Shown here piece by piece: positions 1 through 8,837 of a stretch of 20,097 nucleotides of DNA. Under the pieces are notes generated by a model. That model was not told the DNA's origin and did not search any database. It saw nothing but the letters and a program-made list of their open reading frames with translations. The first letter of the stretch is position 1. Every line of letters begins with the position of its first letter. The stretch comes from Planctomicrobium piriforme (GTDB lineage Bacteria > Planctomycetota > Planctomycetia > Pirellulales > PNKZ01). A program made the translations under genes and the position numbers. The stretch lies in the NCBI GenBank assembly GCA_945877965.1, contig CAMCTH010000007.1, forward strand, positions 1 through 20,097, read 5' to 3'.

Positions 1-54
1 TCATTCAAGCATTGCACTCGTTCGGATCGTGGCAAGTTTGCAGTCTGGTCGACG

Positions 55-591
55 ATGATCTGTGACGCGCGGGCCGGGATTTATGGGAATATCGTCGGAG
101 CCATGTACAAATTGATAGACGGGGCGTACTGGACCATGAGCGGACGCCGTCTCGGTGATAAGCCCCCTTCCGGCGCGGCCCCAAAAACCGACGCCATCTG
201 CGAACCCGCGGTCGAAACGCTGGAAGCCAAATCCGCCGCCGGCAAGGCGGCCGAGACGGTGACCAAGGTGAAGCGTTCGACACAACCGAACGAGGCCAGC
301 GAAAAATTGAAAACGGCACTCTGCTCACACCATGGATTCGATGGAGTTAGCTGCACGAACTTTGAGCCGATCGGATCGAACGCCTTGTGCCGCTTAGCAG
401 GCGGACTTGGTAAGGCATCCGGAAGCCGATTCTTTACTGAAGAGTTTGGCGAACTGCCGAGATATAAGGCAGCTTGTGCCAACAATGCTGATCTAATTTT
501 CCGGCTGAAGTTACTTCGCGGCGAAGTCAAACCTCGCGACGTCCCGTCCTACGGCCACGTTCCACCCGGTGAAGGTAACGACGACGAATAG
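55..591 (+). CDS. Hypothetical protein with HTH-like C-terminal half; 5' end uncertain
   Basis: This encodes 178 residues if the ATG at 55 is used. The frame is open to the left window edge, so the true start may lie upstream; ATGs at 103 and 136 are alternatives. No convincing ribosome binding site decides the choice. The first 75 residues are polar and low in complexity. Residues from about 83 to 160 look like a folded domain: a Cys/His-containing segment (ALCSHHGFDG), then a segment resembling a helix-turn-helix (NALCRLAGGLGKASGSRFF), then a basic helix ending LKLLRGE. The C-terminus is Pro/Gly/acid rich. From memory this resembles a family of uncharacterised proteins recurring in planctomycete genomic islands, which I cannot verify here. 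A DNA-binding role in the element is inferred from the motif only. Confidence 0.65.
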   Translation: MICDARAGIYGNIVGAMYKLIDGAYWTMSGRRLGDKPPSGAAPKTDAICEPAVETLEAKSAAGKAAETVTKVKRSTQPNEASEKLKTALCSHHGFDGVSCTNFEPIGSNALCRLAGGLGKASGSRFFTEEFGELPRYKAACANNADLIFRLKLLRGEVKPRDVPSYGHVPPGEGNDDE

Positions 592-636
592 CGGGTAGGT
601 GTTCCATCGTTCCGCCGTCCGCGCGGAACACCCGCG
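592..636. terminator. Stem-loop directly after the first gene
   Basis: Arms 598-605 (GGTGTTCC) and 625-632 (GGAACACC) are perfect 8-base complements around a 19-base loop. The stem can be lengthened by pairing GCGGG just 5' with CCCGC just 3' if a short bulge is allowed. It begins directly at the stop codon of the preceding gene. No strong T-run follows (only GATTTTCC), so an intrinsic terminator is possible but not typical. Confidence 0.4.
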
Positions 637-786
637 AGATTTTCCGCTTCGTTCAATCGCCTGCATTCTGCGGCGTTTCGATGCGATTCTTGAATGCCAT
701 CCAGCCGTTCCGCGCGAATTGCTTGGAACGCTCCAGCTACTGGTATCTGCCGCAAGTCGCGGCTAACACCCGTCGGAGCACTGACC
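637..786. other. Non-coding gap ahead of the replication block
   Basis: This 150-base gap should hold the promoter and operators for the overlapping HTH-HTH-primase-helicase genes. A weak -35-like TTGCTT at 720 and TATCTG about 18 bases later are the only promoter-like pair seen, and they are poor matches. A small imperfect palindrome (TGGA, 4 bases, TCCA) overlaps the spacer and could be an operator. Nothing here is strong enough to call separately. Confidence 0.3.
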
Positions 787-1008
787 ATGCAAGATCGCGA
801 ACCTGATCGACTCGTCCCCGTCCCCGAGGCCCGCCAGTTACTTGGCGGCGTTTCGGCCCGCTGGCTCTGGGCGCAGACCGCCCCCCGCGGCCCGATCCCC
901 TGTTCGCGTCTCGGCCGTCGCGTCATGTACGCCGTGGCCGACCTGCACGCTTACGCCTCATCGCAACGTCTTACCCAACGCGGCAAAGGGGGTGAGGATG
1001 CACGCTAA
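787..1008 (+). CDS. Small HTH DNA-binding protein, AlpA/excisionase-like (first of pair)
   Basis: The product is 73 residues. The ATG at 787 is preferred over an in-frame one at 694 because the protein from 787 is just a complete MerR/excisionase-type fold. Residues 10-55 carry the pattern of the family: a hydrophobic start (RLVPVPEARQLLG), a recognition-helix region (SARWLWAQTAP), then the basic wing (CSRLGRRVMYAVADLHAYA). Such proteins act as directionality factors (Xis) or as transcriptional activators (AlpA) in phages, satellites and integrative elements. The gene overlaps the start of the next, second HTH gene, so the two are probably co-translated. The divergent wing sequences suggest different DNA targets. 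The HTH assignment is fairly secure; the Xis or activator role is inferred. Confidence 0.75.
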   Translation: MQDREPDRLVPVPEARQLLGGVSARWLWAQTAPRGPIPCSRLGRRVMYAVADLHAYASSQRLTQRGKGGEDAR

Positions 1009-1192
1009 CACCCCTGCGGCCCCGGCCGCGCTGTTGACGACGAACGAATCGGCCGACGTCTTACGATGTTGCGCCAAGACGATCACGAACCTAATTGCCC
1101 GCGGCCAACTAAAAGCCGTGCGCCTCGGCAAAGCGGTCCGCATCGAGCGGTCCGAATTAGAGCGGTTCATCGCCGCCGGAGGTGCCAAGTGA
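998..1192 (+). CDS. Excisionase-family HTH protein (second of pair)
   Basis: The product is 64 residues. The ATG at 998 is preceded by a purine-rich GGGGGTGAGG site and overlaps the previous gene by 11 bases. Residues 13-60 form a near-complete HTH_17/excisionase domain: LLTTNESADVL, then CCAKTITNLIARG, then the basic wing LKAVRLGKAVRIERSELERFI. Its stop codon overlaps the GTG start of the primase gene in a GTGA junction, which points to translational coupling. It may be the Xis partner of the integrase at the far end of the window, or an AlpA-like activator of the replication block. The family call is confident; which of the two HTH proteins does what is unknown. Confidence 0.85.
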   Translation: MHANTPAAPAALLTTNESADVLRCCAKTITNLIARGQLKAVRLGKAVRIERSELERFIAAGGAK

Positions 1193-2082
1193 GCATCCTC
1201 CGTGATTTTGTCCGCGTCTCACGCTCGCGTCGCTGCCCGGTTTGCGAGCGGGCTGACTGGTGCTTGGTCTCCCGCGACGAACCGCCGACTGCCGCTATCT
1301 GTTCCCGCGAGGCTAACGGGGCGAAGCGATCAATCGGTGAAGCCGGGTATCTGCATGTCCTGCACGACAACAGCCGAACCTGGCATCGTCCGCCGGTATT
1401 GATTCCGCTGACGACGGCCGAAGGGATCGACTTCAGCAAGCAGGCCGAGGATTACCGCCGCGAGGCTGGCGACCTGGAACGCGCCCAACTGGCCTACGGC
1501 TTGGGGCTGACGGTCGTCAGTTTGGCCCGTCTCGGCATCGGATGGTCGGGGCGGCATCGTGCTTGGTCGTTTCCGATGAGCGACGCCGACGGCATGGTGC
1601 GCGGTATCCGTCTGCGTTATGTCGACGGTCGCAAGCTGGCCGTGCGCGGCGGCCGTGAAGGGCTGTTCATTCCGCACGACCTCGGGCCGATCGACAAGCT
1701 GTTGATCGCCGAGGGGCCGACCGACACGGCCGCATTGTTGGATCTGGGTTTCGCGGCAGTCGGTCGTCCCAGCTGTACGGGTGGCGTCGGTCTGCTTGTC
1801 GATCTCGTCCGCCGACGCCGAGAACGTGAAGTCGTGGTTGTGAGCGACGCCGATGCCCCGGGCCGACGCGGTGCCGACAATCTGGCGTCGGTGCTTGTCG
1901 CCTACTGCACGACGGTCCGCATGATCGAGCCGCCCTACGGCGTGAAAGATGCCCGCCAGTGGAAGCGGAACGGAGCGACGGCGGCTGACGTCTCGGCGCT
2001 GATCGACCGGGCCGAGCCTCGGCGACTACGGATCACGACGACGATCGTCGAACGGAAAGGGGGGTGCCGTCATGGAAGCTAA
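1189..2082 (+). CDS. DnaG-like TOPRIM primase of the element
   Basis: The product is 297 residues and starts at GTG 1189, chosen because GGAGG lies just upstream and the start overlaps the preceding stop by 4 bases; an upstream ATG at 1066 gives only a basic, composition-biased extension. Cys16, Cys19, Cys25 and Cys38 suggest an N-terminal zinc finger. Residues 100-165 resemble the DnaG RNA-polymerase core (YGLGLTVVSLARLGIGW, then WSFPMSDADGMVRGIRLRY). Residues 170-240 are a TOPRIM fold with the acidic Glu175 in IAEGPTD and Asp220/Asp222 in SDADAPG. It should make primers for element DNA replication together with the downstream ATPase. It is far shorter than cellular DnaG (about 600) and lacks a helicase-binding C-terminal domain, as expected of phage or plasmid primases. 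The downstream gene overlaps its end by 11 bases. Confidence 0.85.
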   Translation: MSILRDFVRVSRSRRCPVCERADWCLVSRDEPPTAAICSREANGAKRSIGEAGYLHVLHDNSRTWHRPPVLIPLTTAEGIDFSKQAEDYRREAGDLERAQLAYGLGLTVVSLARLGIGWSGRHRAWSFPMSDADGMVRGIRLRYVDGRKLAVRGGREGLFIPHDLGPIDKLLIAEGPTDTAALLDLGFAAVGRPSCTGGVGLLVDLVRRRREREVVVVSDADAPGRRGADNLASVLVAYCTTVRMIEPPYGVKDARQWKRNGATAADVSALIDRAEPRRLRITTTIVERKGGCRHGS

Positions 2083-3541
2083 CACCTTGGAACTCCGCGC
2101 CGTTCCCGCCGGCCGCTATGGCACGGTGACGTTGACGGCATGCCTTGGCGGCGAAAACGTGGCGGTCGAGAAGATCGAAATCACGAAGGGTAAGGCACGC
2201 GAAGCCTTCGCCAATCTGTTGATCGACAAGTTGACCGGGATTGACCGCGGCGAAGTCGACAAGCAACTGCTGCGACTGGCGGCCGAGCACGCCAGCCGGC
2301 CCGAGCCGATCGCGAAGCCGACGACCGGCGGAAACGAGAAGAGCGCGGCGGACCTGCTGGCCGAGATGCCCGCAGACATTCGCGAGTCGGCGGCGCAACT
2401 GCTGGAGTCGGCCGACCTGATGAAGCGCATCATCGACGACGTGGCGGCACTAGGAGTGGCAGGGGAAAAGGAACTCATCGCGACGACTTACTTGTGCGGA
2501 ACGTCGCGACTATTGCGCAAGCCGTTGGCCCTCATCGCACAAGGCCCGTCCTCGTCCGGCAAGTCGCATTGCGTCGCAACGGCGGCCCTCTGCTTTCCGC
2601 CCGAGGTTGTTCTCGTCGCGACGCAACTGACGCCGCAATCGCTGTTCTATCTTGAACCGGGCAGCTTGGAACACCGCTTCGTCGTCGTCGGCGAACGCTC
2701 GCGAGTCGAGAACGACGACACGGCCGAAGCGACCCGCGCCTTGCGTGAGATGATTTCGGCCGGTCGATTGTCGAAGCTCGTCGCGATGAAGGTTGAAGGC
2801 AAGATGAAGACGGAACTCGTCGAACGAGAGGGACCGATCGCCTACGTCGAATCGACGACGTTGACCAAGCTGTTCAACGAGGATGCCAACCGCTGCATTA
2901 TCCTCAATACGGACGAAACGCCCGAGCAAACTCGGCGGATCATCCAAAGCACTGCGACCTCTTACGCCGGCACGACGACGGCCGTCGACCGAGAGCGGAT
3001 CATCGCACGGCATCATGCCGCGCAGCGAATGCTAGTTCCGCACGACATCGTAATTCCGTTTGCCGAGAGACTCGGCGAATTGTTCCAAAGTCAGAAGACT
3101 GAAGCCCGCCGCGCCTTCCCGCACCTGCTGCACATGATGCAAGCCTCGGCGCTGCTGCATCAACGGCAACGGAAGATCGACGCCGACGGCCGACTTATGG
3201 CCGAGGCCGACGATTATGCGATAGCCCGTCGGTTGCTAACGAAGCCGTTTAATCGGCAACTGGGCGGCGGCATCTCCGACGGTGCCATGCGGCTGATGGA
3301 ACGCCTACGGACTTGGGCCGCGGGCAATTTCACGGCGACGGAAGCGAAAAAGCGGGAAGCGCACGAGAACTCCGACCGTGCCGTGAGCGGCTGGATGAGC
3401 GAACTGCACGAAGCCGGCGGCCTGGAACTCGTCGAACCAAACAAAGGACCGAAGCCCGCGGTCTGGCGATTGCTTGATGCCGAACTCGGCGACGGCGGGG
3501 TGAGCATCTTGCCGTCGGTCGAGACGTTGTTCGCTAGATAG
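2072..3541 (+). CDS. P-loop ATPase, probable replicative helicase of the element
   Basis: The product is 489 residues; the ATG follows a GGGGGGTG site and overlaps the primase gene. A classical Walker A lies at residues 158-165 (GPSSSGKS). RFVVVGE at 202-208 may be Walker B, and YVESTTLT near 258-265 is a sensor-like strand followed by basic residues (NEDANR). Residues 1-110 form an acidic N-terminal region, and residues 405-470 look like a winged-helix DNA-binding end (MRLMERLRTWAAG, then WMSELHEAGGLELVE). Overlap with a TOPRIM primase makes a role in unwinding element DNA the best reading, as in primase-helicase pairs of phages and satellites. I cannot assign it to a named helicase superfamily by eye; a DNA-dependent ATPase with a loading role is the alternative. 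Confidence 0.7.
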   Translation: MEANTLELRAVPAGRYGTVTLTACLGGENVAVEKIEITKGKAREAFANLLIDKLTGIDRGEVDKQLLRLAAEHASRPEPIAKPTTGGNEKSAADLLAEMPADIRESAAQLLESADLMKRIIDDVAALGVAGEKELIATTYLCGTSRLLRKPLALIAQGPSSSGKSHCVATAALCFPPEVVLVATQLTPQSLFYLEPGSLEHRFVVVGERSRVENDDTAEATRALREMISAGRLSKLVAMKVEGKMKTELVEREGPIAYVESTTLTKLFNEDANRCIILNTDETPEQTRRIIQSTATSYAGTTTAVDRERIIARHHAAQRMLVPHDIVIPFAERLGELFQSQKTEARRAFPHLLHMMQASALLHQRQRKIDADGRLMAEADDYAIARRLLTKPFNRQLGGGISDGAMRLMERLRTWAAGNFTATEAKKREAHENSDRAVSGWMSELHEAGGLELVEPNKGPKPAVWRLLDAELGDGGVSILPSVETLFAR

Positions 3542-3742
3542 CGCCCCGACTTGCCAACTAGTCGGAACTCATGAAGTCGCAATGCCTTAAGCCGGCAACG
3601 CGCGGAGTTCCGACAATTCGCCGACTTCCGACTAGCTGGAAAGCCGGAACAAGTCGGCAAAACGACACCTGCCAACTAAACCCCAGACTTACAAACGACT
3701 TAACGCTAGCCGGAATGACGGCGATGCTTGGAGCACAAGAGC
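3542..3742. repeat. Repeat-rich interval with overlapping inverted repeats (candidate origin or control region)
   Basis: The interval holds several related short repeats. Arm 3561-3570 (GTCGGAACTC) is perfectly complementary to 3605-3614. An overlapping arm 3554-3567 pairs 13 of 14 with 3626-3639 (TTCCGACTAGCTGG), so two alternative hairpins compete for the same left arm. The core (G/A)(T/C)CGGAA recurs at 3561, 3643 and 3711, and TGCCAACTA recurs directly at 3552 and 3670. It lies directly downstream of the primase/helicase genes and upstream of the regulator-integrase block. Iteron-like replication origin, operator cluster or attenuator are all possible; none is shown. Confidence 0.6.
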
Positions 3743-4129
3743 ATGATTGACCTGGATGCAATATTCGCGGAACCGAAGGTGCCGATCGTGGCCGTGATAG
3801 TGCCGACCCGCGAAAACCAGAACTCACCAGATGCCCGTAGAATCGCACCGACGGTGCCGGTCGAATCGGAAGTCATCGAGCACAACGCTACGTCTAACGC
3901 GACGCCTGCGAACCCGTTCCCTTGCATGGGTTGTGGTTCCGCTGTTTTCTGGCTGTCCGCCGCCGGAGCGACGACCTGCCCGGCATGCGATCCCAAGCCG
4001 GTCGACGCCTTGCACAAGCTCATCATCGCGACGCTGCCCGACGGTCGGACCGAATGGGAACCGTTGTCGGATTGTGCTAGACAATGCGCCTTGCATGTCG
4101 ATAATCTACCCCAAGGGGAGCAAGTATGA
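3743..4129 (+). CDS. Small zinc-ribbon protein of unknown function
   Basis: The product is 128 residues. The ATG at 3743 has GGAG nine bases upstream; a TTG 15 bases earlier is less likely. The N-terminal 60 residues are a hydrophobic strand (VPIVAVIVP) followed by a polar stretch. Cys61, Cys64, Cys79 and Cys82 form a C-x2-C...C-x2-C zinc ribbon. The C-terminal part is short and mixed, with two further Cys at 111 and 115. It overlaps the HTH gene behind it by 4 bases (ATGA), so it belongs to the regulator-integrase block. No family is recognised; a DNA- or protein-binding accessory role is only a guess from the ribbon. Confidence 0.7.
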   Translation: MIDLDAIFAEPKVPIVAVIVPTRENQNSPDARRIAPTVPVESEVIEHNATSNATPANPFPCMGCGSAVFWLSAAGATTCPACDPKPVDALHKLIIATLPDGRTEWEPLSDCARQCALHVDNLPQGEQV

Positions 4130-4350
4130 AATTGAGCGACCAACTGAGGCGGCATCTCGATTCGTCCGGTCTGACGATGTACGCAATCGCCAAAGAGACC
4201 GGCATCGACCAAGCAAGCCTCGGCAAGTTTCGGCACGGTGAACGCGGTCTATCCTGGGATGCCGTCGATAAACTCGGCGACCTGCTGGGCCTGAAGATCG
4301 TCACGACCAAGAAACCGAAAGCCTCACCGCAATCCAAGGGGAAGAAATAG
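4126..4350 (+). CDS. XRE/Cro-type HTH regulator
   Basis: The product is 74 residues. Residues 1-60 are a Cro/C1-type HTH: MKLSDQLRRHLDSSGLTMYA is helix one, IAKETGIDQASLGKF the helix-turn-helix, and WDAVDKLGDLLGLKI the closing helices. The tail is Lys/Pro/Ser rich. The start overlaps the zinc-ribbon stop (ATGA), with the purine-rich AAGGGGAGCAAG just upstream, and the integrase ATG follows its stop after one base. A repressor or modulator of integrase and element genes is likely from this position, but its operator is not identified. The repeats at 3542-3742 are candidates. Confidence 0.85.
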   Translation: MKLSDQLRRHLDSSGLTMYAIAKETGIDQASLGKFRHGERGLSWDAVDKLGDLLGLKIVTTKKPKASPQSKGKK

Positions 4351-4351
4351 C

Positions 4352-5659
<1,308 letters not shown>

Positions 5660-5673
5660 GTAGCAGGACGTCG

Positions 5674-5679
5674 ATTCTA
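5674..5679 (-). promoter_or_regulatory. Possible -10 box of the tRNA gene
   Basis: TAGAAT on the minus strand ends 15 bases before the tRNA 5' end, a fitting distance for transcription starting about 7 bases before the tRNA. No good -35 hexamer is visible at the usual spacing, so this is a weak call. Confidence 0.35.
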
Positions 5680-5733
5680 CTCGGTCGGTTCGCTTGACGA
5701 AACTTCATCCGCGCGGAAGTGGGCCTGCTCCGC

Positions 5734-6579
5734 TTACGGCGCGTTCTGCGAGCGCAACTTTTGGATTCGGGCTTGGCAGGCGTCCTGATAGCCTTGGATC
5801 GTCGTGGCGGCGACCGCCTTTTCGAGGTGCTCGATCCCCTTCGCGGTGCGGCCGCAATCGGCGTACACCTCGCCGAGATGTCGGTGATAGAAGTGCGTCA
5901 GCAGCGCCGAATTGGGGAGGCCGGCTTTCTCGGCCTGCTCGGCGGCGGCGAGGGCTTTGTCGGGCTTGCCTGCATCGCGCCAGGCGACCGCGGCATCCTT
6001 CCAGTGCATGGCGGCACGCTGCGGATCGGCTGCGGCTTGCCGTTCGAAATCCTCGGCTTGCTCGGCCGACCGGGCGGCCTCGAGCTTCGCGATTCGCTCA
6101 TCCATTTCAGTTTCGCCGGGCTTATTCCGCTTGGCATTGTAAGCGGATCGTAAGACGGAGACGGCGACGAGATCGTCGGCGTTTTTTTCTAGCCGCGCTT
6201 CGTAGCTCGCGATCTGCTTGTCGAGCAAGCCCCGTTGAAAGAGAAAGCTCGTCAGACTGCGCGAGGTAATCGAACGATTCGGCCGGCTCTCGGTGTGTTC
6301 AATGATGAATTCCTGGGCCGTCACCATCGGCTCCGACTCCGGCAGTTGGCGATAGACCTGGACTAATGCCTCGTAGGTCTTGAGGCGAAACGCGTCGTCG
6401 GGAGCCAGACGAAGCGCCCCTTCGAAAGCCGTACGCGCCGCTTCGTTGTTTTTGTTCTTCAACTGCACCAGACCGTCGCGAAAGGCGGCGTCGGCCTCGG
6501 TCGGTTCGGCCGATCGACCGACGACCGGACACATCAGAGTGAGCGCGACGACGAAACCGAGCGGGCGAAGAAAAGTCAT
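5734..6579 (-). CDS. Secreted TPR-repeat protein
   Basis: The product is 281 residues from the ATG at 6579, which follows AAAGGACAGGCC and begins a clear Sec signal peptide (basic Arg5, hydrophobic GFVVALTLMCPVV, cleavage probably after GRSA at residue 24). Without this start the frame extends upstream into unrelated basic sequence. The mature protein is a series of helix pairs typical of tetratricopeptide repeats: one at about 29-62 (AAFRDGLVQLKNKNNEAARTAFEGAL), others near 180-200 (WKDAAVAWRDAGKPDKALAAAEQAE) and 220-270 (HFYHRHLGEVYADCGRTAKGIEHLEKA). It should be a periplasmic protein-protein scaffold; the partner is unknown. It follows glmS on the same strand after a 197-base gap, so co-transcription is uncertain. 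It ends 75 bases from the tRNA. Confidence 0.85.
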   Translation of the reverse strand: MTFLRPLGFVVALTLMCPVVGRSAEPTEADAAFRDGLVQLKNKNNEAARTAFEGALRLAPDDAFRLKTYEALVQVYRQLPESEPMVTAQEFIIEHTESRPNRSITSRSLTSFLFQRGLLDKQIASYEARLEKNADDLVAVSVLRSAYNAKRNKPGETEMDERIAKLEAARSAEQAEDFERQAAADPQRAAMHWKDAAVAWRDAGKPDKALAAAEQAEKAGLPNSALLTHFYHRHLGEVYADCGRTAKGIEHLEKAVAATTIQGYQDACQARIQKLRSQNAP

Positions 6580-6776
6580 GGCCTGTCCTTTCTCGGCAAA
6601 ACCATTTCGATGCAGACTCGCAAGCGGCGGCAGACGCCGTCGGGCATTAGACGCTGCAGCCCGGCCGAATGTCACCGAATATTTTTCAGAAATGCGCAAC
6701 CCGACGCAGGGTCGCGCAAGCGGAGAGATCCGCAGGCCGCGGAGCCGTCTCACTTACGAGAAACATAAGCGCCGAT

Positions 6777-8690
6777 CTATTCGACCGTCACGCTTTTCGC
6801 GAGATTGCGCGGCTTGTCGACGTCGCAGCCGCGGAGGACGGCGATGTGATAGGCCAACAGTTGCAGCGGAATGATCGAGACGATCGGCTGCAAGAAATCC
6901 TCGACCGTCGGGATGACGATCACGTCGTCGGCCAAGTCGGCCGCACGAGAGCCCCCTTCGCACGTGATGGCGATCACCGGGCCGCCGCGGGCTTTGATCT
7001 CCTCCATGTTCGACATCACCTTGTCGAACACCGCGCCGTGCGGCACGAGGAACACGCTCGGCGTTTGTTCGTCGACCAGTGCGATCGGGCCGTGCTTCAT
7101 CTCGGCGGCCGGGTAGCCCTCGGCATGGAGATAACTGATTTCCTTGAGCTTCAACGCCCCTTCGAGGGCCGTCGGGAAATTGAATTGCCTGCCCAGGTAC
7201 AAGAACGTCCGGCAATCGGCATACTTCGCGGCGATGCGACGGACGTCGGCGTCGGTCTTCAGCGCTTGTTCGACATGACCGGGCAACGCCTGCAGATGTT
7301 CGATGATCCGCGTCCCTTGAGCGTGGCTCAGATGCCGCATCCGCCCGAAGTACAAGGCCAGCATCGAGAGCGCAACGCATTGCGACGTGAAGGCCTTGGT
7401 CGACGCGACGCCGATCTCGGGGCCCGCGTGCAGATAAATTCCGCCGCCGGCCTCCTTGGCGATCGAACTGCCGACGACGTTCGAAATCGCGAGCGTCATG
7501 TGCCCCATCCGCTTCATCTCGCGGAGCGCCGCGAGCGTGTCGGCCGTCTCGCCCGACTGCGTGATGGCGAAGACGAGCGTCCCTTCGTCGAGCGGCGGAT
7601 TGCGATAACGCAGCTCGCTGGCATACTCGACCTCGACCGGGATGCGCGCGAATTCTTCGATCAGATACTCGCCGACGAGGCCCGCATGCCAACTCGTGCC
7701 GCAGCCGGTTAACACAATTCGGCGGACCGAGCGAAGTTGGTTCGGCGTCAGGTTCAAGCCGCCGAAGTGGGCCGTCGCGTCTTCCAGGCTCAAGCGGCCG
7801 CGCATTGTGTTTCGCAGGGTCTCGGGCTGTTCGTGAATTTCCTTGAGCATGAAATGCTCGAAGCCGGCCTTGTCGACGTCGGTCGCTTGCAGGTCGAGCG
7901 TCCGGACGTCGGCCGTCCGATCGCCGTGATCGCGCGTGATGACGCGGAGCGAATCGGGGCGCAAGATCACCATCTCGTGATCGTCGATGTCGACGATTTT
8001 GTTCACGCGGCCGACGAGCGGCGAAGCGTCGCTCGCCAAAAAGTGTTCGTGTTCGCCGACGCCGACGACGAGCGGACTGCCGAGCTTGGCGGCGATGATC
8101 AGATCCGGAACCGCCGGGAAGACGACGGCCAGACCGTACGTGCCGCGGAGCAGCGGCAACGTCGCGCGGACCGCTTCAACGTAGGGTTCGATATCGACGA
8201 GGTCCGACTCGGCCTGATCGGCTGTGGAGTCAAGGGTCGCAGAGTCGAGCGTCGCGCGGTCGGCGAGTTCCTTCTCCAATTGATTCGCGATTAAGTGTGC
8301 GATCACCTCGGTGTCGGTCGCCGAACGGAAGCGATAGCCGAGCGCTTCGAGACGTTCGCGCAATGGACGGAAGTTTTCGATCACGCCGTTGTGGCAGACC
8401 GCGACGGTGCTGTTGCCGCCGAGATGCGGATGCGCGTTCTCGTCGGTCGCCGGGCCGTGCGTGGCCCAGCGCGTGTGCGCAATGCCGGTCGAGCCGCGGG
8501 CCGGCTGCGTCGTGAGTCGCTTGACCATCTGGTCGATGCGACCGGCCGCCTTGACGACCGTCATCTGCACCGGAGTCGAGAGCACGGCAAGGCCCGAGCT
8601 GTCGTAGCCGCGGTACTCGAGCCGTCGCAGACCCTGCACTAAGAACTCAACGCAATCGCGCTGACCGACGTAACCGACGATGCCGCACAT
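6777..8690 (-). CDS. glmS: Glutamine--fructose-6-phosphate aminotransferase (isomerizing)
   Basis: GlmS makes glucosamine-6-phosphate from fructose-6-phosphate and glutamine, the entry to UDP-GlcNAc for peptidoglycan and LPS. The protein has 637 residues (E. coli about 609). The N-terminal glutaminase begins MCGIVGYVG with nucleophile Cys2, followed by RRLEYRGYDSSG and the HTRWATHG and CHNGVIENF motifs. Two SIS domains follow (VLTGCGTSWHAG, then AITQSGETADT; later FLYLGRQFNFPTALEGALKL). The end NLAKSVTVE carries the active-site Lys632. A short insertion near residues 145-165 contains a duplicated ATLDS pentapeptide and explains part of the extra length. The start follows AAGGTGA. No glmS ribozyme motif was seen upstream. 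It is divergent from kdsB. Confidence 0.98.
   Translation of the reverse strand: MCGIVGYVGQRDCVEFLVQGLRRLEYRGYDSSGLAVLSTPVQMTVVKAAGRIDQMVKRLTTQPARGSTGIAHTRWATHGPATDENAHPHLGGNSTVAVCHNGVIENFRPLRERLEALGYRFRSATDTEVIAHLIANQLEKELADRATLDSATLDSTADQAESDLVDIEPYVEAVRATLPLLRGTYGLAVVFPAVPDLIIAAKLGSPLVVGVGEHEHFLASDASPLVGRVNKIVDIDDHEMVILRPDSLRVITRDHGDRTADVRTLDLQATDVDKAGFEHFMLKEIHEQPETLRNTMRGRLSLEDATAHFGGLNLTPNQLRSVRRIVLTGCGTSWHAGLVGEYLIEEFARIPVEVEYASELRYRNPPLDEGTLVFAITQSGETADTLAALREMKRMGHMTLAISNVVGSSIAKEAGGGIYLHAGPEIGVASTKAFTSQCVALSMLALYFGRMRHLSHAQGTRIIEHLQALPGHVEQALKTDADVRRIAAKYADCRTFLYLGRQFNFPTALEGALKLKEISYLHAEGYPAAEMKHGPIALVDEQTPSVFLVPHGAVFDKVMSNMEEIKARGGPVIAITCEGGSRAADLADDVIVIPTVEDFLQPIVSIIPLQLLAYHIAVLRGCDVDKPRNLAKSVTVE
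8227..8256. repeat. 15-base imperfect tandem duplication inside glmS
   Basis: Two adjacent 15-base units (8227-8241 and 8242-8256) match at 12 of 15 positions and encode the repeated ATLDS motif in the glutaminase domain. It stays in frame and falls in a lineage-variable insertion. Confidence 0.6.
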
Positions 8691-8780
8691 AGAGAATCAC
8701 CTTGTCCTTCCGTGGAATCATACGCCGTGCCTGGGTCCGCGCGCGGCGAACTCGTCTTCCGGCCTCCCTGCCCGACGCCC

Positions 8781-8797
8781 TACAATCGTGGCATAAT
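8781..8797 (+). promoter_or_regulatory. Possible promoter elements upstream of kdsB
   Basis: CATAAT at 8792-8797 (extended context GTGGCATAAT) and TACAAT at 8781-8786 resemble -10 boxes. No good -35 is present. Transcription from here would give a leader of about 145 bases containing the twin-hairpin repeat. Confidence 0.3.
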
Positions 8798-8837
8798 CGC
8801 GCCAAACGGACAACGCGAGCTCACGACGGATCGGCCC

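Noticed and set aside
6669..7712. Long + strand open frame antisense to glmS (347 codons)
   Set aside because: It is a codon shadow of glmS: arginine/aspartate-rich, no family features, and fully inside a certain gene.
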